Of a stretch of 17,911 nt of DNA, positions 1 through 7,039 are shown in pieces. The notes beneath the pieces are model-generated. The model saw only the letters and a list, made by a program, of their open reading frames with translations, was not told where the DNA came from and made no database searches. Position numbers and translations under genes: made by a program. Positions within the stretch are counted from its first letter, which is position 1; every line of letters starts with the position of its first letter. Source of the stretch: JBBUX01 sp037445775 (GTDB taxonomy: Bacteria > Actinomycetota > Coriobacteriia > Anaerosomatales > PHET01); NCBI GenBank assembly GCA_037445775.1, contig JBBIJX010000034.1:1-17911 (forward strand). The letters run 5' to 3'.

Positions 1-170
1 CCCGTCGCCACCGTCGCCACAACGCCCGCAGCTTTGAGCACGTCTCGACGGGTCACCACGACCGGGCGCGACTCGAGGTCCGAGATCAGGTCGGCGATTC
101 CGGGCGATCGGACACCAACCGGCAACATGTTCGCGGCGATGGCGGCGGCGTTGAGACGGAGTGTGCTCAT
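1..170 (-). CDS. Twin-arginine signal-bearing exported protein, N-terminal fragment (cut by window edge)
   Basis: The first 56 codons of a minus-strand gene run off the left edge. The ATG at 170 has a GAGG element 8 nt upstream; an in-frame ATG at 191 lacks a ribosome site. Residues 40-49 read TRRDVLKAAG, followed by the hydrophobic stretch VVATVAT, which is a typical Tat signal (S/T-R-R-x-x-L-K plus hydrophobic core). Known Tat substrates are usually folded cofactor proteins such as iron-sulfur or molybdopterin subunits of respiratory enzymes, so the product probably crosses the membrane folded. The 40 residues before the RR pair are long for a Tat n-region. The real start could be one of two consecutive GTG codons just before the motif (residues 38-39), although neither has a clear ribosome site. 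The mature part lies outside the window, so the function cannot be named. Confidence 0.65.
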   Translation of the reverse strand, partial: MSTLRLNAAAIAANMLPVGVRSPGIADLISDLESRPVVVTRRDVLKAAGVVATVAT

Positions 171-571
171 GACCAGAACCTCATCTCGCATGGAAGGCGC
201 GCTCGCGAATGGGACGCGAAGGAGCGGCAGCGAGGGCGAAGCGCCGCGCAGACCGCAGCGACGCCAGCGTCTACCGCCCCATCCCCCGAACGCGACCCCG
301 CGCCGACCGCAGGGTGCATGTCTTCGTATATGCGCCTTAGACGGTTCGCGAAGACGCGGGAATGCGTGGAGATGCGTATGCGGACGTATCTGCTGATGAA
401 CGGGCTTCATCGCAGTTCGAACGGTTTCGCAAGGTGATGAACGGACACGGACCGCAGGGGCAACACGCCGTCGCGCTCGCGGGTGGAGGCCCACCGCTTG
501 TCCGTCGGCGCGCGCGCGAGTACCATGACGTCTCGCGTGTCGCAGCCTCTTTGGCGCCCGGCACGCCTTGC
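171..571. other. Gene-free spacer between the Tat gene and tRNA-Ser
   Basis: About 400 bp without a convincing gene. Short open frames on both strands here run into the tRNA sequence or have Arg/Pro-rich composition typical of random high-GC reading. A 7-bp inverted repeat (GTCTTCG at 320-326, CGAAGAC at 349-355, 22-nt loop) is visible but has no T-run. The right part holds the proposed tRNA-Ser promoter. The Tat gene's promoter should lie in the left part on the minus strand; the best -10 candidate is TATACG, near 325-330, without a good -35. Confidence 0.5.
498..526 (+). promoter_or_regulatory. Probable promoter of tRNA-Ser
   Basis: TTGTCC (498-503), a 17-bp spacer, then TACCAT (521-526) matches the housekeeping sigma-factor layout (TTGACA-17-TATAAT, 4/6 in each box). 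Transcription would begin near 533, about 40 nt before the mature tRNA. The spacing and position are right, but the match is imperfect. Confidence 0.45.
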
Positions 572-666
572 GGAGAGTTGGCCGAGTCGGCTGAAGGCGC
601 TCGCCTGCTAAGCGAGTAAGGGGTTATAAAGCCCCTTCGAGGGTTCGAATCCCTCACTCTCCGCCA
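572..666 (+). tRNA. tRNA-Ser (GCT anticodon)
   Basis: This is a complete class II tRNA with encoded CCA. Acceptor arm GGAGAGT (572-578) pairs with ACTCTCC (656-662), followed by discriminator G and CCA (664-666). The anticodon stem CTCGC/GCGAG encloses loop CTGCTAA (605-611), giving anticodon GCT (607-609), which reads AGC/AGU. The long variable arm AAGGGG...CCCCTT and the T-arm GAGGG-TTCGAAT-CCCTC are intact. A long variable arm is diagnostic of Ser, Leu or Tyr tRNAs, and the anticodon settles it as Ser. The matching synthetase gene serS is also in this window. Confidence 0.97.
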
Positions 667-701
667 GTTGACATCCACACCTGTCCTGCGCGTGACGTGA
701 G

Positions 702-730
702 TTGACACCGCCTCATGCGGGTGACAGGAT
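702..730 (+). promoter_or_regulatory. Possible promoter of tRNA-Arg
   Basis: A perfect TTGACA (702-707) stands 17 bp before CAGGAT (725-730), a weak -10 (A2, A5 and T6 match). Transcription would start near 737, about 18 nt before the tRNA. A second TTGACA at 668-673 has no usable -10 at normal spacing. The two tRNAs could instead be cotranscribed from the upstream promoter, since only 88 bp separate them. Confidence 0.4.
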
Positions 731-754
731 ACGCAAGCCCGTCAGCGGGCTCGC

Positions 755-831
755 GCGCCCTTACCTCAGCTGGATAGAGGGCCTGACTACGAATCAGGAC
801 GTCGCAGGTTCGAATCCTGCAGGGCGCGCCA
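755..831 (+). tRNA. tRNA-Arg (ACG anticodon)
   Basis: Complete tRNA with encoded CCA. Acceptor GCGCCCT (755-761) pairs with AGGGCGC (821-827), then G and CCA (829-831). The D-stem is CCTC/GAGG. The anticodon stem CCTGA/TCAGG holds loop CTACGAA with anticodon ACG (789-791). The T-arm is GCAGG-TTCGAAT-CCTGC. ACG, normally modified to ICG by TadA, reads CGU, CGC and CGA, the main Arg codons of a GC-rich genome. A small 6-bp hairpin (736-751) just upstream may be part of the 5' leader removed by RNase P. Confidence 0.97.
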
Positions 832-841
832 CACGGACTGC

Positions 842-873
842 AGAGGACCGGAGCACATGGGCTCCGGTCCTCT
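842..873 (+). terminator. Hairpin terminator after tRNA-Arg
   Basis: A perfect 13-bp stem (842-854 with 861-873, core GAGGACCGGAGC) with a 6-nt loop begins 11 nt after the tRNA CCA. The downstream tract is TTGTC rather than a clean T-run, so termination may be inefficient or factor-assisted. Stem strength and position make it the natural end of the tRNA transcript. Confidence 0.6.
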
Positions 874-966
874 TGTCATCAGCTCCAGCCATCGGACGAT
901 CAGCCTTCCCGCGCACCCATGGCCGAAATGGATGGTTCCCAACCGAGCCGAGCTGCGCGTTCTGTG

Positions 967-1008
967 TTTACTCAGTATGTTGAGTAAACTTACTCAGCAT
1001 TCTGAGTA
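967..1008. promoter_or_regulatory. Paired palindromes (probable operator) before the DUF4143 ATPase gene
   Basis: Two related inverted repeats lie just upstream of the ATPase start. The first is TTTACTCA-N6-TGAGTAAA (967-988), a perfect 8-bp arm palindrome. The second is TACTCA-N6-TGAGTA (991-1008). Their centres are 22 bp apart, about two helical turns, so two protein dimers would bind the same DNA face. A possible -35 (TTGAGT, 980-985) and -10 (GAGTAT, 1004-1009) fall inside the repeats, so a bound protein would block transcription. The region is markedly AT-richer than its surroundings. Operator function is inferred; the repeats themselves are directly visible. Confidence 0.55.
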
Positions 1009-1025
1009 TCACCCGAGGAGACGAG

Positions 1026-2211
1026 ATGTTTCGTCGGCAACTCTCATCGGAGCTGGCTTCACGGCTGGTCGGACGCCCACGGATTCATCCAGGTGGTGCT
1101 TGGCCCACGCCAGGTGGGCAAGACCACCGCCGTGAGACAGGCGCTCTAGGCTCTAGGGGCACCAGCTCACTACGCGACAGCGGATAGTCCGACTCCGCTT
1201 CCCGCGGTCTGGATTCAACAGCAGTGGTCGATGGCTCGAGCGTTGGCCTCAGATGGCACGCCCGTCATCCTGGCTCTCGACGAGATCCAGAAGATCGATG
1301 GCTGGGCCGAGGCAGTCAAGCTCGAGCGAGAACGTGACGCGGCGCTTCGCTTGGACGTCAGAGTCGTTGTCCTGGGGTCCTCGGCGTTGCTCGTTCACAA
1401 AGGTATGTCCGAAAGCCTCGCCGGTCGTTTTGAGGTACTTCGGGCCACCCACTGGACATTCTCCGAGATGAAAGATGCGTTCGGGTGGAGCCTCGAGCGA
1501 TTCATCTACTTCGGTGGGTACCCCGGCGCAGCCAGGCTGGTCGACGACGAAACACGATGGCGAGCCTACATACTTGATTCACTCATCGAGACCGCCATCG
1601 CTCGCGATGTCCTCATGTTGTCGCGTGTCGACAAACCGGCCCTTCTCAGGCAACTCTTCGCACTGGCCTGCAGCTATTCGGCTCATGAAGTCTCGTACAC
1701 GAAGATGCTCGGACAGCTGACAGGGGCAGGCAACACCACGACACTCACGCACTATCTCGAATTGTTGTCATCGGCTGGACTTGTGACGGGGCTTCAGAAG
1801 TATTCCGGACAAACCGTGAGGCGACGGGCGTCGTCGCCCAAGCTGCTCGCCCTCAACACGGCCCTCGTGTCGGTGATGTCAGGCCGTGATTTCAATTCGG
1901 CCAAGTCTGACCCGGCATTCTGGGGCAGGCTTGTCGAGACGGCCGTTGGCGCACACCTGATCGCACAAGCTCAGCGAGCAGGTGGAGAGGTTCGCTACTG
2001 GAGGGACGCTTCGCTCGAGGTCGACTTCATCGTAGAGACCGCCGGGACACTACGGGCGATCGAGGTGAAGAGCGGAGGGACGGTCTCCGCATCCGATCTT
2101 CGTGGGCTGCAGGCGTTCGCAGACCGGTTCCAGTCCACGAAAGCCGTTGTCGTGGGTACGGGCGGGGTCGATCTTGGCGAGTTCCTCGCCCTTGAGCTTC
2201 CCGGCGCCTAG
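1026..2211 (+). pseudogene. AAA+ ATPase with C-terminal DUF4143, inactivated by frameshift and stop
   Basis: The ancestral start is the ATG at 1026, preceded by GAGGAG with good spacing; the product began MFRRQLSSELASRL. One extra base near 1067-1068 breaks the frame. In the shifted frame the gene continues with FIQVVLGPRQVGKTT, a Walker A motif at 1102-1128, and then meets TAG at 1147-1149, most simply a GAG-to-TAG change (QALxALGAP). From 1150 the frame is open to 2211 and encodes Walker B (ILALDEIQ), a sensor-like VVLGSSA and the DUF4143 domain ending RYWRDASLEVDFIVE...IEVKSGG, which resembles a nuclease-fold core. The longest intact reading begins at ATG 1231 (326 aa) and lacks Walker A, so it should not hydrolyse ATP. 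Members of this family are widespread, mobile and poorly understood. Sequencing error at both lesions is the alternative. Confidence 0.85.
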
Positions 2212-5200
2212 CGAACCGAGATCCAACGGCTGGCCGGTCCGAGTGTCGCCGTGTGATCGGCGTCGACCGGGGTGTACGCACGCAGTCGCCACGTGCCGCG
2301 GGACGGCAGCCTGACCGTCGCGTAGTAGCGTGAATATGACGAGTAGTCCTTCACCTTCGCGGAGTAGGTCTTCTTCAGCACCCACCGGCCGCCCTCACGC
2401 CGATAGCAGCGGATCTGCACCGGCTTGGTCCCGGACGTGTGACGGGGCTTGAGGGACCCGTACGCCGCGAACGCGCCGCCGGCGCGCGCCCGAGAGGGCA
2501 CACTGGGTGACCCTAGACTCACCTTGGGCTTCACGACCACGCTCGTCGACTGCGCCGGGTGCTGCGTCTCCGTACCCCCGAACACCGCGCGATACGTTGC
2601 CGCATTGCCCAGCCGGATCGTGGCGCGCGCCACACCGGTGGTCGTGCTCGAACTCGCCACCTGCACCCACGACGCGCCCCACCTGCGCTCGATCCACACC
2701 CCGCCCCCAAGCGGCGCGGACGAACTCGCGTCGCGCGCACGGGCGGTGAGCGTCACCGTCTCGCGGTACGTGGGCTTCGTCTTCGACGCAGTCAGGGTCA
2801 CCGACGGGCTCGCCCGCCCAGGAACCGTCGCCACGGCGGACGTCACGGCCCCTGTGGCACCGTCACCGGAGTGCCGCACACGGAAGCTCCTCGCCCCGGG
2901 GACCGTCGATGTCGCCACCGCGCTCCCGTCGGCCGCGGTCTGTGCGAATGCCGCGAACCGCCACGCACCGTCGGCGTACGCCTCGAACGCGACGAGCGCA
3001 CCGCCCACGGGATTCGACGCGGGTCCTGCGGTGAGCGTCGCGTTAAGCCCGACGTCGCGAGTGCCCACCGGTTGGGTCGCGCTCAAGGAGGCGGCCGACG
3101 CAGACACCACAGCAGGTCCCACCGTCGTGTCGAGCGAATAGACTCCCGAGCCCGACCACCTGCGCGCATCGAGGTAGTAGGTCCCGGAAACCGGCGCCAC
3201 ATAGACGATGCGCTCGTCACCGGGTTTCCAGTACGAGGCCGCCACGGTGTCCGCCGACGCTATCGACACCGCGGAGGGGCCGTAGAGGTAGAGGTCGAAG
3301 TCCGCTCCTTCCGGCAGGCGCAGTGTCGCGTCTAGCTGCTGGCCTGCGGCGAGCGGGATTGCGAAGACGTCGTCCGCGTCACCGGCGACCCCAAGCAGGC
3401 GCGTAAGCGACGGCCCGGTCAGCGCGACACCAGGGATATCGTCGTCGGCCGGCCCGCGGCCGCGGCTCCACACGATCGAGTAAGGGCCGGAACCGGCGAA
3501 CGCCCGGACGTTCAGATAGTAGCGGCCGGCGCTCGGCGCGGTGATCGTGACGATCTCTGAGGAACCGCTGCTCTCCGAAGACACCAGCGGTGTGTCAGGC
3601 GGAGCGACGTGCGAGGACCCCGGTCCGTAAAGGTGGAGGTCATAGTCGGTCCCCGCTGCGGCCGATAACGTCGCGGTGAGCTCTTGGGTGTGGTCGAGAT
3701 CGACCCAGTACACGTCGTCGCGATCGTGGTCCGCTGACAGCGTGCCGCTGACGGGTGAAGGTCCGAGCGCGGCACCCGGGACATCATCGTCGGGCTCCGG
3801 GATCGTCTTGGTCACCGACCACGTGACGGTGTAGGTTCCTGATCCCGACCACGCGTAGGCGTCGAGATAGTACGTCCCGGGGACCTTGGCCGTGTACGTG
3901 AGCGTCGACGGATAGCCGCTCCCTGAGCGGGCGATCTCGACGGTCGGGTAGTTCACCGTAGTGGCCGTGTGCGGGTAGAGCAGCAGCTCGAAGTCGGTCC
4001 CGCTCGAGGCGGTGAGCGTTGCCGCCAGCCGGTAGCCGGGATCGAGACGGATTCGGTAGACGTCGTCATTGTCTGAGCCACGGGCGAGCGATCCGCTGAA
4101 TGGAGACGGCGGAAGCTCGACGCCTGGGATCTCATCATCGGCGGACTCGCTCGGAATCCGGCGCCACTCGAGCATGTAATCGCCCGAGCCCGACGTGGCC
4201 GCGACGTCTAGGTAGAAGACGCCCGTCTCGGAGACCGTACGCGTGACCACCTTCGGATAGGACGCCCCCGCCGAACTCGCCAGCGGAGCGTCGGCGCCTG
4301 CCACGCGCCGCGTGTGAGGGCCGTAGAGGGAGAGGTCGAAGTCCGTGGTGCCGCCCGCTGTAAGCGTCGCGGCGATCGTCTCGCCCGCCAGCAGCGTCAC
4401 GGCGAACACGTCCCGCGCGTCACCCGGCGTTCCCGCCGCCCCGGCCACCGGCGACGCGGGTGCGCGCACCCCGGGGATCTCGTCGTCGTTCGCGGCGGTC
4501 GCAAGCGCGACCGCCCGCGCCACGTGCAGCAGGCCGCTCCCATAGGATCGATCGTGCCCTGCGGGGCCGAGGTCCGTGGCTGACGCCACGAGCATCGAAG
4601 CGACTTCGGCGTGGTTCAGCAACGGATTGCGGGAACGGACCAGCGCGGCCGCTCCCGCGACGAACGGAGACGCCATCGACGTGCCGCCCATCGTGCCGCT
4701 GCCCCCACCTCGAGCGGCGGACTGGATATCGACTCCGGGTGCCGCCAGGTCGACCTTCTCGCCGCGGTTCGAGAACGAAGCGAGACCGAGCGACGGATCG
4801 AGAGCAGACACCCCGACAACGCCCGGAAGAGCTGCGGGGTAGCCAAGGTTCGTTGAGCGGTTGCCCGCAGCGGCCACGACAACGGCGTCGGCGGAGTGAG
4901 CGTACGCGACCGCCTTGCCGATGGAATCCGAGTACGTGGCCGAGTCGATGCTCAGGTTGATGACATCGGCGCCGCGGTCGGCGGCCCAGCGGATGCCCTC
5001 GCCAATGTCGAAGTTGCTGCCGAGACCGGCCGAATCGAGCACCTTGACCGGCATGATGGAGCAGCCGGGGGCGACGCCCGCGCCGCTCACGCCGTTGTTG
5101 GCCGCGGCGGCGGCGACGCCCGCCACATGCGTGCCGTGCCCGTTGTCGTCCTGCGCAACGCTGTCGCGGTTGACGAAGTCCCAGCCAGCCGTGACGCGTC

Positions 5201-5717
5201 CAGCGAACTCCGGGTGCGTGAGATCGATGCCGGAATCGAGTATCGCGATGACGACGGACGGCGAACCGAGCGTCAGATCCCATGCGGCGTTCGCGTTGAC
5301 GCCGCGGTGATCGAGCCCCCACTGCATCGGGTAGATGGGGTCGTTCGGAGTGAGCGCGGCGCCGATCATGCGAAGCGGCTCCGCCCACTCGACGCCCTTC
5401 AGGCGCCCGAGCTTCGTGCCCATCCCGGGCAGCGGCGCCTCGGCGCTCACGACGACACGCTCGCGATCGCGCGACACCCGCTCGACGTCCACGCCCAGCG
5501 CGAGCAGGTTCGCCCTGCCGGCGGCGTCCATGGGCCCGTCGAATCCGACGACCCACGTCCCGGGCACGACGGTGTCGGCTGCAGCGAAGCGGCTCAGGGG
5601 CTCACTGGCAATGCCGGATCCCGCAGCAACGCCGAGATGAACAACCGGTGCCGCGAGCACAACTGTGCAGATGAGGGACGCTGCTGTCCGTAGGGTACGT
5701 CTCACCTTGCTCCTCAC
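2208..5717 (-). CDS. Secreted subtilisin-family (S8) serine protease with four PPC repeats and Ig-like C-terminal modules
   Basis: 1169 residues from GTG 5717. GTG 5705 is an alternative with GAGGAG 4 nt upstream, giving MRRTLRTAAS. A Sec signal peptide covers roughly residues 5-38 (basic start, hydrophobic core). A propeptide-like inhibitor segment follows (about 47-115). The S8 catalytic domain spans about 125-405, with Asp161 (AILDSGID), His194 (NGHGTHVAG), oxyanion Asn286 (AAAGN) and Ser347 (GGTSMASP), so it should be active. Four PPC-type beta repeats occupy about 411-863. Two or three Ig-like domains follow, then an 80-residue basic, Tyr/Arg-rich terminal module (1090-1169). No LPxTG or C-terminal membrane segment is present, so it is released or held non-covalently. 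Likely role: extracellular protein degradation. Its stop codon shares CTAG with the converging ATPase pseudogene. Confidence 0.93.
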   Translation of the reverse strand: MRSKVRRTLRTAASLICTVVLAAPVVHLGVAAGSGIASEPLSRFAAADTVVPGTWVVGFDGPMDAAGRANLLALGVDVERVSRDRERVVVSAEAPLPGMGTKLGRLKGVEWAEPLRMIGAALTPNDPIYPMQWGLDHRGVNANAAWDLTLGSPSVVIAILDSGIDLTHPEFAGRVTAGWDFVNRDSVAQDDNGHGTHVAGVAAAAANNGVSGAGVAPGCSIMPVKVLDSAGLGSNFDIGEGIRWAADRGADVINLSIDSATYSDSIGKAVAYAHSADAVVVAAAGNRSTNLGYPAALPGVVGVSALDPSLGLASFSNRGEKVDLAAPGVDIQSAARGGGSGTMGGTSMASPFVAGAAALVRSRNPLLNHAEVASMLVASATDLGPAGHDRSYGSGLLHVARAVALATAANDDEIPGVRAPASPVAGAAGTPGDARDVFAVTLLAGETIAATLTAGGTTDFDLSLYGPHTRRVAGADAPLASSAGASYPKVVTRTVSETGVFYLDVAATSGSGDYMLEWRRIPSESADDEIPGVELPPSPFSGSLARGSDNDDVYRIRLDPGYRLAATLTASSGTDFELLLYPHTATTVNYPTVEIARSGSGYPSTLTYTAKVPGTYYLDAYAWSGSGTYTVTWSVTKTIPEPDDDVPGAALGPSPVSGTLSADHDRDDVYWVDLDHTQELTATLSAAAGTDYDLHLYGPGSSHVAPPDTPLVSSESSGSSEIVTITAPSAGRYYLNVRAFAGSGPYSIVWSRGRGPADDDIPGVALTGPSLTRLLGVAGDADDVFAIPLAAGQQLDATLRLPEGADFDLYLYGPSAVSIASADTVAASYWKPGDERIVYVAPVSGTYYLDARRWSGSGVYSLDTTVGPAVVSASAASLSATQPVGTRDVGLNATLTAGPASNPVGGALVAFEAYADGAWRFAAFAQTAADGSAVATSTVPGARSFRVRHSGDGATGAVTSAVATVPGRASPSVTLTASKTKPTYRETVTLTARARDASSSAPLGGGVWIERRWGASWVQVASSSTTTGVARATIRLGNAATYRAVFGGTETQHPAQSTSVVVKPKVSLGSPSVPSRARAGGAFAAYGSLKPRHTSGTKPVQIRCYRREGGRWVLKKTYSAKVKDYSSYSRYYATVRLPSRGTWRLRAYTPVDADHTATLGPASRWISVR
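3129..4487 (-). repeat. Four tandem PPC-domain repeats inside the protease gene
   Basis: Protein residues 411-518, 527-634, 643-750 and 757-863 each begin with a D-D-[ED]-[IV]-P-G motif and continue with D-D-V-[YF]-x-[IV]-x-L, x-A-T-L, a D-[FY]-[DE]-L-x-L-Y and a final Y-Y-L-D-x-x-x-x-S-G-S-G. The period is about 115 residues. The pre-peptidase C-terminal family is known from secreted bacterial proteases, where it is cleaved off or aids binding. The acidic repeat starts suggest metal ions, probably calcium, stabilise the fold (inference). Confidence 0.8.
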
Positions 5718-5796
5718 TTCGGGGCGTGACGCGCAAGGCGGCCGCGCACCCGCTTCCTGTCACGCACGAACCATGCCACAGCCACGGACTGTCGGG

Positions 5797-5814
5797 TACC
5801 ATCGGTTCGGGAGG
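5797..5814 (+). promoter_or_regulatory. Candidate -10 box and ribosome site of the LOG-ABC-FtsX operon
   Basis: TACCAT (5797-5802), the same hexamer as the proposed tRNA-Ser -10, is followed by GGGAGG (5809-5814) 8 nt before ATG 5823. No good -35 is visible (TGCCAC at 17 bp). The ribosome site is strong; the promoter call is weak. The 105-bp gap also has to hold the divergent protease promoter, which I cannot identify. Confidence 0.35.
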
Positions 5815-5822
5815 TTGCTGCG

Positions 5823-6314
5823 ATGCGCACGATTGTGGGAGTCATGGGCGGCGCTGTGGCGAGCGACGAAGTCGTCGAGCTCGCCTACTTCATCGGACGA
5901 CTGATCGCCGAGCACGACCTCGTTCTGCTGAACGGAGGCCGCGACGCCGGCGTTATGGCCGCCTCTGCACGCGGTGCCGCCGAGGCCGGTGGACTGGTCG
6001 TGGGCATCCTGCCCGGCGAAACGACGGACGGGGTGGCGCCCGGTGTCGACATCGCAGTGCCAACCGGTATGGGAGATGCCCGCAACGCCGTCAACGTCCT
6101 GGCGAGTCAGGTGGTCATCGCGTTGCCAGGAGGAGCCGGCACGATCTCGGAGGTAGCACTCGCCCTCAAGGCTGGCAGACCCGTCGTGACCATCGATCTC
6201 GACCTCGGGCGCTCCTTCGACCCGTATCGGCACAGCGGAGCTCTCCATGAGGCCACGAGCGCCGAAGACGCGGTAGCGCTGGCGCTGAGGCTCATCCGGG
6301 AGCGAAGCGCATGA
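5823..6314 (+). CDS. TIGR00725/LOG-like Rossmann-fold protein
   Basis: 163 residues, single domain, cytoplasmic. Nucleotide-binding landmarks of the SLOG/LOG superfamily are present: GVMGGAVAS (6-14), NGGRDAGVM (37-45), GMGDARN (82-88) and LPGGAGTISE (101-110). It resembles the short TIGR00725 family more than the cytokinin-forming LOG phosphoribohydrolases, because the latter's conserved R-K pair is replaced by the GMGDARN segment. Length fits TIGR00725 (about 160 aa). True LOG enzymes cleave nucleoside monophosphates, but the TIGR00725 reaction is not established, so the substrate is unknown. A strong GGGAGG ribosome site precedes the ATG. Its TGA overlaps the next gene's ATG (ATGA), implying translational coupling with the ABC exporter genes. 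Confidence 0.85.
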   Translation: MRTIVGVMGGAVASDEVVELAYFIGRLIAEHDLVLLNGGRDAGVMAASARGAAEAGGLVVGILPGETTDGVAPGVDIAVPTGMGDARNAVNVLASQVVIALPGGAGTISEVALALKAGRPVVTIDLDLGRSFDPYRHSGALHEATSAEDAVALALRLIRERSA

Positions 6315-7039
6315 GCGACCCCGCCGATCTCGTCGTCATGCGCGACGTCCGCAAGGTCTATCGTATGGGTGAAGTTGAAGTGATCGCCCTGCACGTCCGT
6401 GAACTAGCGATCAAGCGCGGCGAGTTCGTCGCGATCCTCGGACCCTCGGGCTCGGGGAAGACGACGCTTCTGAACCTCATCGGGGGCATCGACGCCCCAA
6501 CCAGCGGAACCGTGCTATTTGGCGGCGAGGACATCTCGGGGTTCACCAACCGCGAACTCACCCTCTTCCGACGGGAGAACATCGGTTTCGTATTCCAGTT
6601 CTTCAACCTGATTCCCACGCTCACCGCCCAGGAGAACGTGCGATTCGCCGTCGACCTCGCGTCGCGCGACGGCGTGTCGCCGGACCGCTCACCGCGGGCG
6701 TTGCTCGACAAGGTGGGTCTCGGTGAACGCGTGGACCACTTCCCAAAGCAGCTCTCCGGCGGCGAACAGCAGCGTGTCGCCGTCGCCCGCGCGCTCGCGA
6801 AGGCACCCAAGCTCATCCTGGGCGACGAGCCTACCGGCAACTTGGACTTCCGCACGGGCAAGCTCGTGCTGTCGGCCCTGCGCGACGCGAACCGCGAGGA
6901 GGGGGCCGCTGTCGCGCTCGTGACGCACAACATGCCGCTCGCCGCGATCGCCGACCGCGTTCTCTACCTGCGTGACGGCGAGATCGCGGAGGAGGTCGTA
7001 AACGAGCACCCGGTGCCGCCGGAGGATGTGACCTGGTGA
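6311..7039 (+). CDS. ABC transporter ATP-binding subunit (LolD/MacB-like, FtsX-permease partner)
   Basis: 242 residues, the usual size. Walker A GPSGSGKT (44-51), Q-loop Gln96 in FVFQFFNLIP, signature LSGGEQQRVAVARAL (148-162), Walker B LILGDEP with Glu173, D-loop GNLD and switch His206 (THN) are all intact, so it should be a working ATPase. The sequence is typical of the clade that drives FtsX-fold (type VII) permeases such as MacB, LolCDE and FtsE: short Walker A-Q-loop spacing and DEPTGNLD. It overlaps the upstream gene by 4 nt (ATGA) and the downstream permease by 4 nt (GTGA), so all three are made together. It acts on the cytoplasmic face of the membrane, powering conformational work by the permease. 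Confidence 0.95.
   Translation: MSDPADLVVMRDVRKVYRMGEVEVIALHVRELAIKRGEFVAILGPSGSGKTTLLNLIGGIDAPTSGTVLFGGEDISGFTNRELTLFRRENIGFVFQFFNLIPTLTAQENVRFAVDLASRDGVSPDRSPRALLDKVGLGERVDHFPKQLSGGEQQRVAVARALAKAPKLILGDEPTGNLDFRTGKLVLSALRDANREEGAAVALVTHNMPLAAIADRVLYLRDGEIAEEVVNEHPVPPEDVTW

Noticed and set aside
337..708. Short frames on both strands across tRNA-Ser
   Set aside because: They read through a complete tRNA; the SNPRRG-like segment is the translated T-arm, a familiar artefact.
736..751. AGCCCG-TCAG-CGGGCT hairpin between the tRNAs as a terminator
   Set aside because: It lies immediately before tRNA-Arg and after its proposed promoter, with no T-run; more likely part of the precursor leader.
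572..1026. tRNA genes as an integration site for a mobile element carrying the ATPase
   Set aside because: No integrase and no second copy of a tRNA 3' end was found within the window.
1143..1156. Tandem GCTCTAG as the cause of the ATPase stop codon
   Set aside because: Removing one 7-bp copy leaves a TAG and puts the downstream part out of frame. A single GAG-to-TAG change explains the data better.
4420..5556. 378-codon minus-strand frame overlapping the protease gene
   Set aside because: Arg-rich alternative reading of the protease catalytic domain, which itself carries all catalytic residues.
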